In this document: piece by piece, positions 32,775 to 47,700 of the stretch
Position numbering within the stretch: the first letter of the stretch is position 1
Layout of the letters: each line of letters opens with the position of its first letter
Assembly: GCA_903813345.2 (NCBI GenBank)
Contig: CAIIXF020000009.1
Coordinates: forward strand, 38,559,759 to 38,619,758
Length of the DNA stretch: 60,000 nt
From: Owenia fusiformis
Taxonomy: Eukaryota > Annelida > Polychaeta > Sabellida > Oweniidae
Direction of reading: 5' to 3'
Made by a program: the position numbers and the translations under genes
Notes under the pieces: model-generated
Seen by the model: the letters and a program-made list of their open reading frames with translations, nothing else
What the model was told of the DNA's origin: nothing
Databases searched by the model: none

Positions 32775-35700
32775 GTATGGGTTAATTTGATCTATAGGTG
32801 CTGACTAAATTGCTGACAAAAAGCAACATGTACAATCTATTCCTTGAAATCTCTAATACAATATCTACAAATAGATCCAGGATATGTTCTGAAATGATAA
32901 GGTTATTAAGGATTTAAGGTGCAAAAATTTAGAGAAAATATATATATTCTCCAATATAACTTTCCTGATGTAAAGTATGTTTTGGGAATTGTAGAAAATA
33001 GACATGCCAAGGAATTATATGAGCCTAAAAACTGAAACAATTTTAGTTTAACTTGCTCTCTAGATCTGATTCTCTCTTTAAAATGTATGCATTATTGGAT
33101 ATTCATGCGATCAGTGTAAATGTTATATAAGAAAAATCAAATATGAAAGAGTATGAATGAAGTTGAGCTTTTGCGAATTGTGAAGTAAACAATTATAGCT
33201 GAACTGATGTACAAGTATAAATAATTAAATGTACATGTACATGAAAAATCAAATTTGAAAATAAGGCGAAGGCTTCTCCCTTGAGAAGACAGCAAGGCCA
33301 AAATGTTACAAGTAAATAATAATATTATCAAATGAATTGCTGTTTATTTTCTATTTCCAGGAAATAGCGTTTCCATTATATTTTGTTATAATACTTGCTA
33401 TCATCAGAGTAGCTGTGAGACCAAGGACACAACCTACGATCATTGGATTTCCTGAACACGATCTATCTAAAGCATTTGGACAGCCCAATAGAAATTTGAC
33501 ATTAACAAAGATATTTATTACCCCAGATAATTTGGACACGCGAACTATTGGAGCAGGCTTGGCAACACGTCTCGGATTATCCCCTGATAGCATTGTGTAT
33601 TTTTATAATGAGACAACAGCTGTGAACGCTTATGTAGAGAATCCAAAGAATGTATTTGGGATCCATTTTGATAAACTGCAGGATAATGCAACGTCATATG
33701 AGCTTCGTGTACCCATTAAATCTATGCCAACAGCTTTGTCTAACCTGTATGGCTCGCAAGGTGAGCTCTTTTATAGGCTAATAGGATCGAGGGCTAGTAT
33801 TTATAGCTAGGTTGATGTATATCTCCAGAATAGGAACAGTTTGGTACTGGACCTGTCTATATGCAAAGCAGCAACTAAGTGCTACACTCAGATGAAAACT
33901 TGAAATTGCTTTGCACCCAGCTGGAAATCAATCACCTGGATTTTGGGTCTTAAAAAGTCATTTAGAAATAGAAATTTTTTTTCCATGTGTTCAAGTATGC
34001 AAACTCCTCAAATTAAAAATGAGATGTTTTAAGTCACCCACCCTAGCACCCTCTCCCCAGCCTGTCTGCCCCAATTAAGTATTTATACTATCTACATTTG
34101 TAAATTTTATGTTTGGCAACAATGAGAAATGAGGTTTTGAACAGAGTCCCTTATATATTTTTATATCACATTTAAAAGAGAGACTAAAAATGTTTTAGGA
34201 TAGGAACTATTTATTTTGTCACCAAAAAGAAGCAGAGACATAATGTAATATGACTATCACTCTTTGTAACCATTTCCTTACCAAGGTTATAGTAATGCCT
34301 TGTTGTATATGTGCATAAACTCAATCCATGGTATATGCCTTTCAAGGTTCCTGTAGATCCAGTACAGAAGGACTGGCTGCTTTTTCATGTCCTGCCAATA
34401 GTTACATCTTCAGTGGTTTTGCAAACCTTCAGGCTGTCATTGATGCAGAAATAATAGGGGTATGTATATTCAGTATTAAACACTTTTACCCATATCACAT
34501 TTTGCAATAGTCCTACATTAAAGTATTTTATAGTATTCATCGCAACTTAACTGCCTATATGAATATTCTCTTTATCGTAAATTTATTTTTAATTAATTAG
34601 TTAAAGGGCAACAGAAGTTTTCCATCCCCCAAGATTAATGTACAGATGATGCCCAAAGGAGAGTTTACACCAAATGTGGCATGGATCCAGATACTGTCCT
34701 CAATCTACTTAGTCATGGCTTATGGTCCGTTTGTCAGCTTTCTGGCTTCTTTTCTCGTTTTTGAAAAGGAGAAGAAGATCAAGGAGAATATGAAGATAAT
34801 GGGCTTGAATGGCACTGCATTTTGGTAAGTGTGCTCTACAACTGTACATGTATTGTGCTTAGAACATGTAAAGTGGAAAGTAGAGGTAAAACACTGTTAC
34901 CGATTAACTCAAAACAAAATGAACCTCCATAAGATGAACACCTAAGTGAACACTTTTTGTATTTTTCTCTTGTTCTGCTTACACAGGTTTTTCTGTAGTA
35001 CGAAGAAATGGGATAAAAAGTATGAATTTGACGGACCGAATAATAACGTAGAGTAAATACTGTAAAATCTGTTTAATTAGGCCTTAAGAGTGTTCCACTA
35101 AGTCTTGGGAGGTGCATTAATGAAAGATGTTTCACATTCATTTTACATACATGCATGTAGTTAATGTGATACTGGACTGTGAAAAGTGTTCCATTTATGG
35201 TAATGTTCCAAGTACAGGGGCATTCTGCTTTGCAGGTTCCCTTTCAGAGATGGTTAAATTATTATGTTCATCAATCAACTTAGAGTCTTAATGTTTTGGA
35301 AGATTCTTTATCATTTTGTTTAATCACCAGCAGTCTGAAGTCACCAGCAGTTTGACTATTCTTTTATATAGAGCCATTTAAAGTTATACACATTGGTTAT
35401 ATGTAAAGTTCAACAGTCAATGCTATACCTGGAAATGAGACTGCAAGTGTTTACATCCCTACTTAATTAATCAATATGTTTCATGTTTTATAGGTTGAGT
35501 TGGTTTATCATATACACTGTCCTCATCTTCATTGTGACAATCGTTGTCACACTCATTGGCTTCCTGTTGTTTGAACGCAGCAACCTCTTCCTTTTCTTTC
35601 TGATGCTGATGATGTATGGATTGAGCATTGTCAATTTTGGCTTCATCCTCTCGACATTCTTTGATAAACCTCAGTCGGCTAGTGCAGTTGCCAGGTATGT

Positions 35701-38700
35701 TTGGGGGTAGAATAAATTGCACTGATCATTGTTAGGTTACCGTACATTTCATATTAAATTGTCCCACATAAAATTTGTCATCAAATTTCCACAAAATAGC
35801 TTAACTGCTCAACTTGATATTTTGTACATATGCATATGCATACTAGTCAGTAATCTGATTAGGTTTTGGTTTTGGGCATAATGGGTAGATTATATACTTG
35901 GTGGCCATTTTGAATTTTATGATATAAAGTGTGTCTAGTGTTTGTTTTATTTCAGCTTTTTGATCATTTTGCACCATGGTTTTCAACCATCTTCTCTATA
36001 AAAACACTTTCAGCCACTTACATTCTAATAAATGCATAGGCGTAGCCAGGGAGGGTGCGATATCGCACCCCCTCCATAACCCCAAAAATATAACCATGAA
36101 ATAGAAGAAGAAAAGAACTTTAAAATGGTTTTTATTTGAAGCTTCTAGTTCAGTTTTGAAGGAAGTTGCATCATTTTTATAAAATTCAAGATAAATCTTA
36201 ACTTTTTGGCTTGTTTATGCCACAATCGCATCCCCCTGACTGAAAAACAAAATTTTTTTGGCAATCGCACCTCCCCCTGACTGAGAGCTGGCTACGCCCC
36301 TGAAATGTTATGCAATCAATCGAAGCCATGTTTAAAAACATTTATCAGTAGCTAGGATGTTGAATTGTGAATTGTATTATTAGATACTTTTGGATACAAA
36401 AAGCAAGTTTTGTTGTCAACTGTGTGATATTACATGTATTTCCTCCTATGAAAATATGCTGTAATTTTGGTTGATAGTTTTGATACATTTTGAGTAAGGA
36501 AAGCTATTTCAGCTGAACCACTAAAATTATAAATATGGAAGGAATGTTCTAATTTTGATCAATATCATTCTGACCAGCTGATCTTATGATGAATGGGATA
36601 TGTGATGCAGAAAATATGTCTGGGTTTTAACCCTAGGAGTTTCATTCCAAAAATGTTCTCATCTTACAAAATTTGAAAGAGAATAAGAAATATAGATGCT
36701 TTAATGAAATTTATTTTTCCAGTTTGGTCCCACTCATATTCAGTTTGCTGTATTTGGCTGTAAGTTTGACAAGAAGCTACACGATAGATGGCCCTGTTTC
36801 CTCCATCCCCAATGTTGGCCAATGGTTCTTGTGCCTGCTCTCGCCTGTAGCTCTTGCATTGTCCGTAGATCAGGTAAACAACATCCTACTTTTGTTTATA
36901 GATTCACAGGATACCTGTCAAAACAGTGTTTTGGGTGTTTCAATTGAAAGTCTCAGGGTTAATGTGAATTTTATATGAGTTTGCAAAGAAATGTTCCAAG
37001 CCCCCTTTTGGAACACATTACATTTTGGATCCTCCTGAATTTGACCATTGGCTTCCTTAAAAGCCCATGCTTGGACATAAGAATTCAATTATACATTATA
37101 ATCAAATGTATAATAAAACCTATGTATTGTTGGAATCGTCCTTTGTACTGAACAGATTTACTCTTTATACAGGATACAGGTTTTCCTCAAATGAGAGGGA
37201 GACTTGAAAACTGTTCCTTCCAAGGATGTGTTTCATCAATACAGTTTTTCAAAATGATTCAGTTATGTCATGTATGTTTTACAGGGTCTTTATTTGGATA
37301 TTGCACGTGGAGGCATGAACTTTGAAACAATGCATTTTGGGCAGTTCCCTCTCTGGTCTTCACTCACTATGCTAGCTGTTGATGTTGTGCTTTATGGACT
37401 TCTTGCTGCCTACCTTGACAATGTAGTACCAAGTAAGAATTTGATTTCTTTTATGATTTTTCCCAGTTGTTACATTATGTATAATTCTATAATCAGAAAA
37501 TATCTAAAAGATACATTTTAGATCATTAAGATTTCATCAGCATCAAAGCTTAATCTCTTGATGGAGACTCATTGCTCAAAATTATAATTTCTATTTCAGG
37601 TGAATATGGTATGAAGCGCCCTCTGTGGTTTTGTTTCATGCCATCGTTTTGGTGCCCTCGTGAGATCAAAGAAGAGGATTTGATTTTATCAGAGCATGGC
37701 TTTGAAGATAATGTAACAGTTGAAGCTGTCTCAGGAGATATAGAACCTGTCTCGACTGAGTTTAAAAGCAAAGATGTCCTCAGGTATATTCATTTTGATA
37801 TCGCTTGAACCATTGTGGATTGCTCTCTGTACAGAGAGCTGGAGTCAGTTAGCTTTGATCCGAACCATCTGATTTTTCAGTACTTGAAAATAATCTGCCA
37901 ACTAATCCATAATGACACTACTATTGGCCAAAATGGATTTAAATAACTGCTTCTTTAAGAGTTTTGAGAGCCAATAAATTGTTTACATTTGCAGAATGTT
38001 CAATATCAAGAAGACATTCAAAGGCAAGAAAGGGGCTAATGTTGTAGCAGTTGATGGTAAGTCCATTATTTTGGTTTTTAATCTTTAACTATCAGCAAAC
38101 ACAATGGAAAACAAAATAACAAAGTATTTCAATGGCAAGTTGCATTTCATTGCAATATTCTAAAGTCTGTATTTTAGCTTGTTCAAAAGGTTCGCTTTCA
38201 GGCATTGACTTAAATTTCAGATATTGGATTGAACTGCTGTTTAGAAGTTATAAATAAACACCGTTGTAAACACATGTTAATCATCTTTATTTGTCAATAA
38301 ACTGTGACACTATTTATAAAACCTAATAAAAATGTTAAAACCTCTGAAATATTGCTCTGGTGGATCATATATTATTTCGGATTTTAGTTGAATTCGAGTT
38401 TTCACTGAATGATAACAGCATTTCCATTGAAGGTTTATTTACTTTTCCCAATCATAATGTTCAGTCAAGGTAGGATTGACACATTTGTCTAAATAGCATC
38501 TGAGCAACTGTTTTGCCAACATCACCCTCTATCTCTGTTGGTTTGCTAAAGTTAGAAGGACATAGATAATGATGGCCACAGACATTTTCAATAGAACGTG
38601 GACTTGAAGCCATCAGGTGGTCTATAATATCTATATTTAATTCCCTTGTTAAGTCGTATATGAGTCCATTCACTGCTGCTGCTCTGAAGTCACTCCTTTT

Positions 38701-41700
38701 ATGGTATTCCCTGAATAAAAAGGCTGGTTTGTGAGGAAAAGCTACATTATTTAACCATATGAATCTCACATTGCCACATAATGTAGTCTGCCTCATAGAT
38801 TTAATTGATGGAATTATCAATTCCTTAATTGTGTGCCAGTATTCCAATAATGGTAGATTCCTCAAGTCCCAAGGGCCTCCTTCTATGATTACAATGTCTC
38901 TCTGATTTCGAGTAGAAAGTGTCTCATTTATATATCGCGTTATGTCGGTTTTAATGTTTTTTGTTTTGGGAGTCCAGAGAAAATGTAAATGCTCGAATCC
39001 CCAGTCTTTAAACTTTTCTCTAGGAAATTTTCCCCCTGCTAAAGCACTGAAGTAAACCATTGTGTGACGCAAATGAGACTGGCCTGAGCACATTACAGAA
39101 TTTAAACTTTTGAAGCAGTGATTGGCCTGTTTCTCTGATATGAATTCTAAAAGGCAGTCTTCATGAAGGCCCCATTTATATGTTCCATTTACTTGAATCC
39201 ATCTTCCATTCCGAGACATGAACCCAGGATCATCATTACATATTATTGTTTTGTTCATAAATTCAACAAATGATTCTAAATCTCTCTGTGTTTCCATTTC
39301 ACAAAGTGCTATATTTGCTATGACACCTAAACTTGGATAAAGAGGTGTTATTTCATTAAATGCTCCAAAATTAGTGTACATTTGGATTATTTCTATATTG
39401 GAACATGGTGGTGCATTTGGACAACATACATGGTATGTTCCGTTAAAGTAATCTTTGATGTTGCACAAGTACTTGTGAACACCCTCTACCATAATTCTGA
39501 AGCTACTTCCACCTTTTGATAGAACTCCTCGATATGTTTCTTGTAAAATAACAATCACATCGTAATTTTCTTGTAATTCCCATTGCACAGAATAGCCATA
39601 TTCCTTGAAATCCGTTAAGGCATCAAGATCATTGTTTAATATTGCTTCTCTATTTTCCAACATGTGTCTAACTTGTTCATAAATAAGCATTTCATAATTC
39701 TCACCATGGCAACGTGATCTAGACTTTTCCTCATTAACAAGTTCCTTGATGTAAAGATACTTGAATGTCCAATTGGTTTTTAATGCCATTTCTTGGTCAT
39801 TGACATTTTCAGTGCTGTTTGTCTTTTCTGTATGATGTCCAGGATTATCTGTTACAAACTCATTTTCCATTTGGTTGATTTTGATTTCTTCTCTCCAAAA
39901 TCTTCCAATACTCTGCTCTGCATTGTTTTTCTGTTCATGAATTGATGTTTTGCCAAATTGCCTCAGTGTTTTAAATATTGTTGACATCACCAGTTGACGT
40001 TCCATCTTTACGTAGATACATATTGTTAAAATAATCAAAGAAACTGTGATCATGACAAATATTCTGAGAAAATGCAACAAACTTGTCATATTTATAGTAC
40101 TGTGTTACAGTGTGTCCAGGAAGTCAAGACAAATGCCCCAATATTATGAAACCTGGTCGTGTCAAGACCCTGGCTTGTAAAATATGACAGATATGCCCTA
40201 ACGTTCATTAAATATCGTTTTTATGTTATGTTAAAATGTTAGATATAATATAACCATGATGGCCTTCACATTTTGAGACCATGTCATGAAAGTTGATGTA
40301 TATATCGTCATAATGTAATTTCACAACCCATAGTATTTACATTTTCAAAAGGTAAAATCCTAAAATTATAGCTTTTGTATGTTTTCTTCCTGGATGTACT
40401 GTATCCAAATGTTTATAAATGCTGTGATAATGCTGTGATAATGCTGTGATAAATGCTGTGATAATGTGACATCTGAAAATAGGTATCTTGAAAGTAAGAT
40501 AACTCAGAAATGGGCATTTATATTTTAATGTCAAAACTTAATGTACTTATAATGCTTTAATATACTCAATATCTATGTACTTTATATACTGTGAAAATCA
40601 CAAGGAAGAACTTGTAAGGTGACCCATATGTCAGACTCTGACATGATTAAGAGTCAATTTAAGATGTATTGTATATATATGTGAAGCATGATTTATTGTT
40701 GGTCTAATGGCCTTTTTCTCCTGAGGCTTTTTCAAATGTGTCAAATATATCTTGCATAAAATGTGAAAATGCATAGTGTCAATATCTATTACCTCGATAC
40801 ATGTATTTCTCTTCATACTTCCCACAATGAAATTATCTAACAAAGTTCATAGGGATATAGGGAATGCCTCTGTCTGTCTGGGCAATGACTCAAATACTGG
40901 CCTGAATTTATTAATATTTTGTACAAATATACCCTATGGGGGTAGAAGTTTTTCTTAAAAGCTGATTTTCAAAATGGCCACTCATTTCAAAATGACAGCC
41001 ATTTTAGTGCTGTTTTTCAAGAATTAGGTACAATATTAAAAACTGTAGTGGCAATACGTTAAAATGTAAAAAAGTTATATAGGATATTGATAAAGCTGGA
41101 AATGTAGATATTAAAGATGCATGTGGCAGCCATGTTGAAAAATGGCAGCATTTACACATTATTTTACAATTTTTGCTGTTACTTGAAAAGTAGTGGAGCG
41201 ATTTTGTTCATATTAGTTAGCATATAAATACTATAAGCATGGCAAAATGTCTTATGACACTTTGGGTAGTAGGCGGCCATGGCCGCCATTTTTATGTGTG
41301 TTATTTAATGTTTTTATTTTTTACTATAACATGAAAAGTAGTTGAGCAATTTTGTTCATATTTGATAAGTGAATATTCATGAACTTGTACACTGTCTAAT
41401 GACACTTCATGTAGTAGGTGGCCATTTTGAGTTTTTACTGTAACTCGAAAAGTAGTGGAGCGATTTTATTAATTTGATATGTTATGCTATAAGCATGGCA
41501 CACTGTCTAATGACACTTTGGGGAGTAGGCTGCCATTTTGAAAATTTTTTACGTGTGTTATTTTACATTTTTTTTTACTATAACTCAAAAAGTGGTAGGG
41601 CGATTTTGTTCATTTTTGATATCTGAATACTCATAAGTATGACACACTGTCTTATGACATTTTAGCTTGGAGGTGGCCAAATCGAAAATGGCCGACATTT

Positions 41701-44700
41701 TATACATGCACGTGTGGGCGATTTTGTTGAAATTTTATATGTGCTTACTTAGAAGCATATTACACTTTCTGATGACAATTTGGCTAGTGAGCAACCATTT
41801 TGAAAATGGTGGCCATTTTTATGTGTGTCATTTTACGACTTTTGCTATTCACTTCTTTTGTAAAAATGCCAGCCATGGGTGTTAGATGGGATTTGCTACT
41901 CTTTGACATTGCTGTTGCTTAGTTAATAAAGTATAATATTCAATTTTTTGCATAAATGAGTCACTAGTACTGTACAACCAGCATCTCATTCTTTACAGAA
42001 TTGTTGAATAATCGTTATTTGAAACTCAGTAAAAATCCTATGCTAAGGACTGATGTGAAAAGCGACTTCATCAGTGGGGATTTAATCTACTTAATTCACT
42101 AGTGAAAAACAACAAAGTAGAATGTGTTTATGCAAACAGCTGAACATCTCTTAATGTGTACACTTTTTCTTGGTTTCAATTTAGTTTTCATTCATTGACT
42201 TGGATATTAAGAAAACTTGAAATGTGAACATCTGCTAATCTGAACACTTTTAGCCAGTCCTGTGACATTTCCTATAATTTATAATATTCTATATTTGTTC
42301 CAGGTATTAACATGGCACTCTATGAGGGTCAAATCACTGCATTACTAGGGCACAATGGGGCTGGGAAGACAACTCTGATCAACATGTTGACTGGGTTAAA
42401 TCCCCCTACATCAGGCTCAGCAACATTATATGGCTTGGTAACATTATATTCTTACACCTTCTTTTCGATATAAATAGATAAATTGCTAAGAAAATTGTTC
42501 CTGGAATAATGTACCTCTTGAATGATGCCTTTGATTCAAGGATTCAACTTTGGCATTACTACATTTTACTAAACAAAATGAGTTTAACCTCTTGACTACC
42601 CAGAATAACGAGATTTCTCGTCACCTCAGAAATGACCTTGAAACCAAGAGGGACGAGAAAATCCGTCACAAAATTGTTCACAAAAATTGCTCTTATTTGA
42701 ACAATTTTCATCCAATTTACACAAAAATTGTTTTAAAACGTGTAAAAATGATCTCTGCCATCTAATTTTACTAAGTTGAGCATCTAAAATTGTAAAGGTA
42801 TTTAGTAAAATGTCAAAAGGTGGCAAAAATGAAAAAATTCTCTGGTATCAACCAAATTTAGAGCCTGGGATTCAAGATGTTAATTACATTGCAGATATCA
42901 TTATTGTTTCGCATGAATTTTTTTCTGTTTTAAATCTCAATAATTGTGTAATGACGCTCATTTCTGAGATGGCCTTTTCAAGAAATTGAGATCATTTTTG
43001 AACATCTAACGTGAGCACATTCATTCAGTTTTGCTATTAACTGCCACAATGCTTTTGATTACAGGATGTTTCTGACACGAATGACATGGATCAGATTAGA
43101 ACGATGACAGGGGTTTGTCCCCAGCACAACATTTTATTTGACAAGTTGTCTTGTGTTGAGCATCTTGTTGTCTTTAGAAGTCTAAGAGGAATCCCTGAAG
43201 ATCAGATTGAAAAGCAGGTAAATAGTGAAATACAGGATATCCATTTGTTTTAAAAATTGGTAGGGGGTGCCCTGAAAGGGGGATGTAGGACTAGGCCAAG
43301 CATCAACCACTTTGTGAAGTCATTTGCTTGGTGAAAATTTGGTGCAAGACCCTCTCCTAACTGAAAATCTTACTAAAAGTGCCCTTTTGATAAATCATGT
43401 TTTTATTTATCTATTTGTTAATTTCATACCAAGTACATTGTACTGTAAATATTTTAGATTGAGAATGTGTTGGGTGATGTTGACTTGTCTGACCAGGCAG
43501 ACACTTTAGCCGAGAATCTTAGTGGAGGCCAAAAGAGGAAGCTTTGTGTAGCTATAGCTCTCATAGGAAGCCCCAAGGTAAGCACTGGGTCTATGCAGCC
43601 CATGAAAATGTGGCCAATGAAGTGTCTGATTCAGTTTCAGGCTGTATTTCTTGAGACCACATATTATTGAGATCAGTAGTTGGAAGATCATTGCGCTACT
43701 TGGTGGATCATTACCTAAAACAGTTATTATCTGGGTAATTTTAGGGCATTAGAGGGATCGGTTCAAAATATCAAAGTACAAAATAATAAATGTCAATGCC
43801 ACAGGTTCTACAAGTAACAGATATTTTATTAATATGCCATGTAATGATTGCACCTCTAGATTATATTTATTAATATGCCATGTAATGATTGCACCTCTAG
43901 ATTATATTTATTAATATGCCATGTAATGATTGCACCTCTAGATTATATTTATTAATATGCCATGTAATGATTGCACCTCCAGATTATATTTCTTGATGAA
44001 CCAACTGCCGGAATGGACCCATACTCAAGGCGCCATCTATGGAGCTTACTGAAACAGAGGCGGAAAGGACGTATTATTGTATTGACCACTCACTTTATGG
44101 ACGAAGCTGATATTCTTGCAGGTAGGATGTATTATTGTATTGACCACTCACTTTATGGACGAAGCTGATATTCTTGCAGGTAGGACATATTATTGTATTG
44201 ACCACTCACTTTATGGACGAAGCTGATATTCTTGCAGGTAACAATAATTATTTGTAAAAATCATTTATAAACATTAAAATAATGTGTTACACTTAGAAAG
44301 ATAGACTGAAGAAATTATTATTTAGATGATTTTCAGATCTATATTTTAATTATGTCCCATCTTTATATATTAATGTATTTTATTGTTTCACAGATAGGAA
44401 GGCTGTGATAAGTAAAGGAAAGCTCCGATGCTGCGGGTCATCAATGTACCTGAAAAATAAATTTGGAATAGGTTATCACCTGACGTAAGACACTCTCAAT
44501 TTCTAATCATGTTCTGATATCTCATTTTTGTAGTTAACATACATCTTTGTCATTAAAAGTAGTTTTAGGATGTAATGATTTTACAAGTACAAGTATCGGT
44601 ACTTAAAAAATCAGGCAAATATCAAATAATCAAAAAGTGTGCTGTATTTGGGTATTTGGAGTGAATTTCTGTTTACTTCCAGTATGGTGGTAGATGGAAA

Positions 44701-47700
44701 GCATAATACAAGTGCAGTTACTGACCTAGTACATAGACATATTTCCTCAGCTAATCTGGGCCATGAACACGCAAATGAGCTTGCTTATACCTTACCTCAC
44801 AGCAAGGTGGAGAAATTCCCAGGTAAATTTCAATCTCATTTCCATAGCCATTTTTTTGCTTGGATAAGTGAATAATATTATATTATTTGAGGCTGGGAAG
44901 CAATTGTAAGTATGTTATTGTATAACATAACTGATAAAATGATAATAATTAATTTTGAAATAAATTGAAATCATCTCATATTGCAGAGTTGTTCTCAGCC
45001 ATAGAGAAATCACAGGAAGCCAATGAGGACACACCTGAATATTTGGGCATCACGAGTTATGGTATCTCCATGACAACCCTAGAAGAGGTCTTTCTAAAGC
45101 TAGGTAAGTGAAACTAAAATCTAGACATATTGGTCAGCATATTTATGTCTTAGGTTATGCCAACCTGTTGTTTTATAAGCTAAAATGAATAGCAAGAGAA
45201 TAATAATCAACAAGTATAAGCTAAAAGGAATAGTAAGAGAAAGTTTAAAATTAATATTAAATCTCTACTTCATCTGAATACTTAGAACATCAGAATTTAT
45301 TTGTAAACTTGAGATTTGTAAACTCAAATCACAAAATCTGTAAATTCAAAAACCCACCTCAAATATACCCTTTCTGTAAACTCAGAACACTCATATTTAA
45401 ACCAAAAGCATAAATCTGTAATCTTAAACCACTGTCTATAGCTAACCTCACCGCATTTGTTAACCCAAGCTAACTTATCCATTGTATTTATTAATTTAAA
45501 ACAACTCTTTAAAGATAACTCCATTTTCAATGAACTAATATTTTTACCTTTATTTTATTCATATTGCTTACAGAGAAGATAAAAGGTATGATTATGTTCA
45601 TATTGATATTGTCTTATGAATGTTTTATCATATTCTGTTTTAGACCCCTATATTTCAGTTTCTTTTGAATAGTCTTAGTGACTGTCAGAACATCACCAGG
45701 ACAAACTAAAACTGTTCTGATCAGGAGGTTTAATATTTCAAGAATTTGCATTTGCAAGAGTTTTGATATTGAAGAAATGTGAACACATTCATCATTAGAT
45801 ATTTGACATACCAACAATTCAAAAGTAATGTTTCCAATTTATTCATATTCATCGCTCACTAGTTATATCTTAATAAAAACGAGTGAGTTGGCCCTTTCAG
45901 CATTTTTAAGAAATGGTATATCGTATAAAAAACAGTTGACTTGGTATTAGAATCAATTAGTATGATTTTCTTGCCTTTGAAGTTTATAAAACATTTTCTC
46001 CATTTACTCAGATTGATACAGAAAGCAATAATTTCATGAATAAAAGTTCACATTGTTTTCACAGACTAGATGTTTAAATAGAGCTATTCTATGTAATATC
46101 ATTTGTACATTTTTCTTGTTTGTGTTTCAACAGAAGAAGCAAGTGTTGATGATGAGCCAGATGTTCCAAATGGTCCAGCAAGTGATAAAGACAATGACAA
46201 GCCTGCAGTTGCAATTAACATGCAGGAGACTCCCACTGCCAATAATGTAGAATTCACTGCAAATGGTTTGGACTCAAGAGCCTGTCAAATTGTTGAACCA
46301 GTTGACCTCGACAAGGCCCGATTTAAAACTCTGGTGATGCTGAGGTTCCGGATCGCTCTTCGAAATCCTTTCTCCTTTACCTTTAGGATACTGTTCCCAG
46401 CTTTGTTTGTTATCATTGGTGTTGCTGTGATGAGGTTTTCGCCAGCTCCTGTACCTGTATTTGAGGCTGCCCCAAAGCCATTTGCTATATCAGCATTTAA
46501 TTACATAGCATCACAGGGAATTCCTAATACTCCATACAGATATGAGGATAATACTGGGGGTGAGTACCAATAGGGAATGAAACTGATAATGAAATAACAA
46601 TTAAAAATAAAAAGAAAGAGTAAGATGAAAACTACCCAAAAGCATATGCACTATTTGTTGTATGTCATGTAGCTATTTTTAATTGTTGGAGAATTTGCAT
46701 TTTGATTTCATCATAGTTCACTATACAATACTTTACATTTTTCTGATCTTAACTTGTCCTGTTCCCAATCACATGAACTGGGGTTTTATGTTGCCATATG
46801 GAAACATTATATAAGAAGTAACTGACAGTTTTAAGTGTCTGTAAATACCCTGAAATCTTTTTACCAATGAACAATACAAATTGTGTTTTTGAAGTCATAA
46901 TCAAAAATGAGCACATTGTACATTCTTTATGGTTGTTAAATTAGAGTGAAGAATGTGAAAACTGGGTTCAAAAAGTGAGATCAGTGACCATGCAAGCCTC
47001 TTCGTCATACTCCTTTGTCAGTTTAGCCAGCATGATTTCTTCTTTTACTACTGTACTACTTTACATCTGGTTTCTCTTTCAAGAGCTTTCTTTTGTATTT
47101 GAAATGTTTCATCTTAAGAAGTAATAAGTTTTCCTTTATTGGTAAATTTGGGTTTCCCAGTATAAAGTCTTCTTCTGGTGGTCTCACTCCAGTTGCTTTG
47201 AAACATTAGTATTTGTAGTTCTTTGCCTCGCTACAAGCTATGAAAGTGTGCGCAATAGAGTCAATTTCCTCTGCGCAGATATCACAAGTATTGTGATATA
47301 ATGAAATACAAAGTGTACCATATAAGATATACTTGAACAATGAACATGTATGATTCTGTGCCCACAAATTGTGATTTTAACTCCCATTGCATTGTTTTTT
47401 TTCACAGGTAGCCCAAATGTTGCTCGTATGCTGGCAGATCTGTCTGCCATCACGCAGGTGCAAGAGTTTAACAGTTCAACTGACCTCCTTGCTGTGGCCC
47501 CTACTAACCTTGCCAGCAGGTTCTATGCAGTCAATGGCCCACCTGGGGTATGTCATGCTTTGAACATATTAGGTCAAGAGCATTTAATTCAATTGCAAGC
47601 TAACAATCAATTGATTGAAAGTAAAAAAACATTACATGTATTCAATATTAAGGTCTAACTGAATTTTGCTTCTTTAACTCATTCAATACTGGGGCAAAAA

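Noticed and set aside
44122-44237. Extra exon copies after exon 13 as true tandem exons
   Set aside because: They lack separate acceptors and shift the frame, so they cannot serve as alternative in-frame exons.
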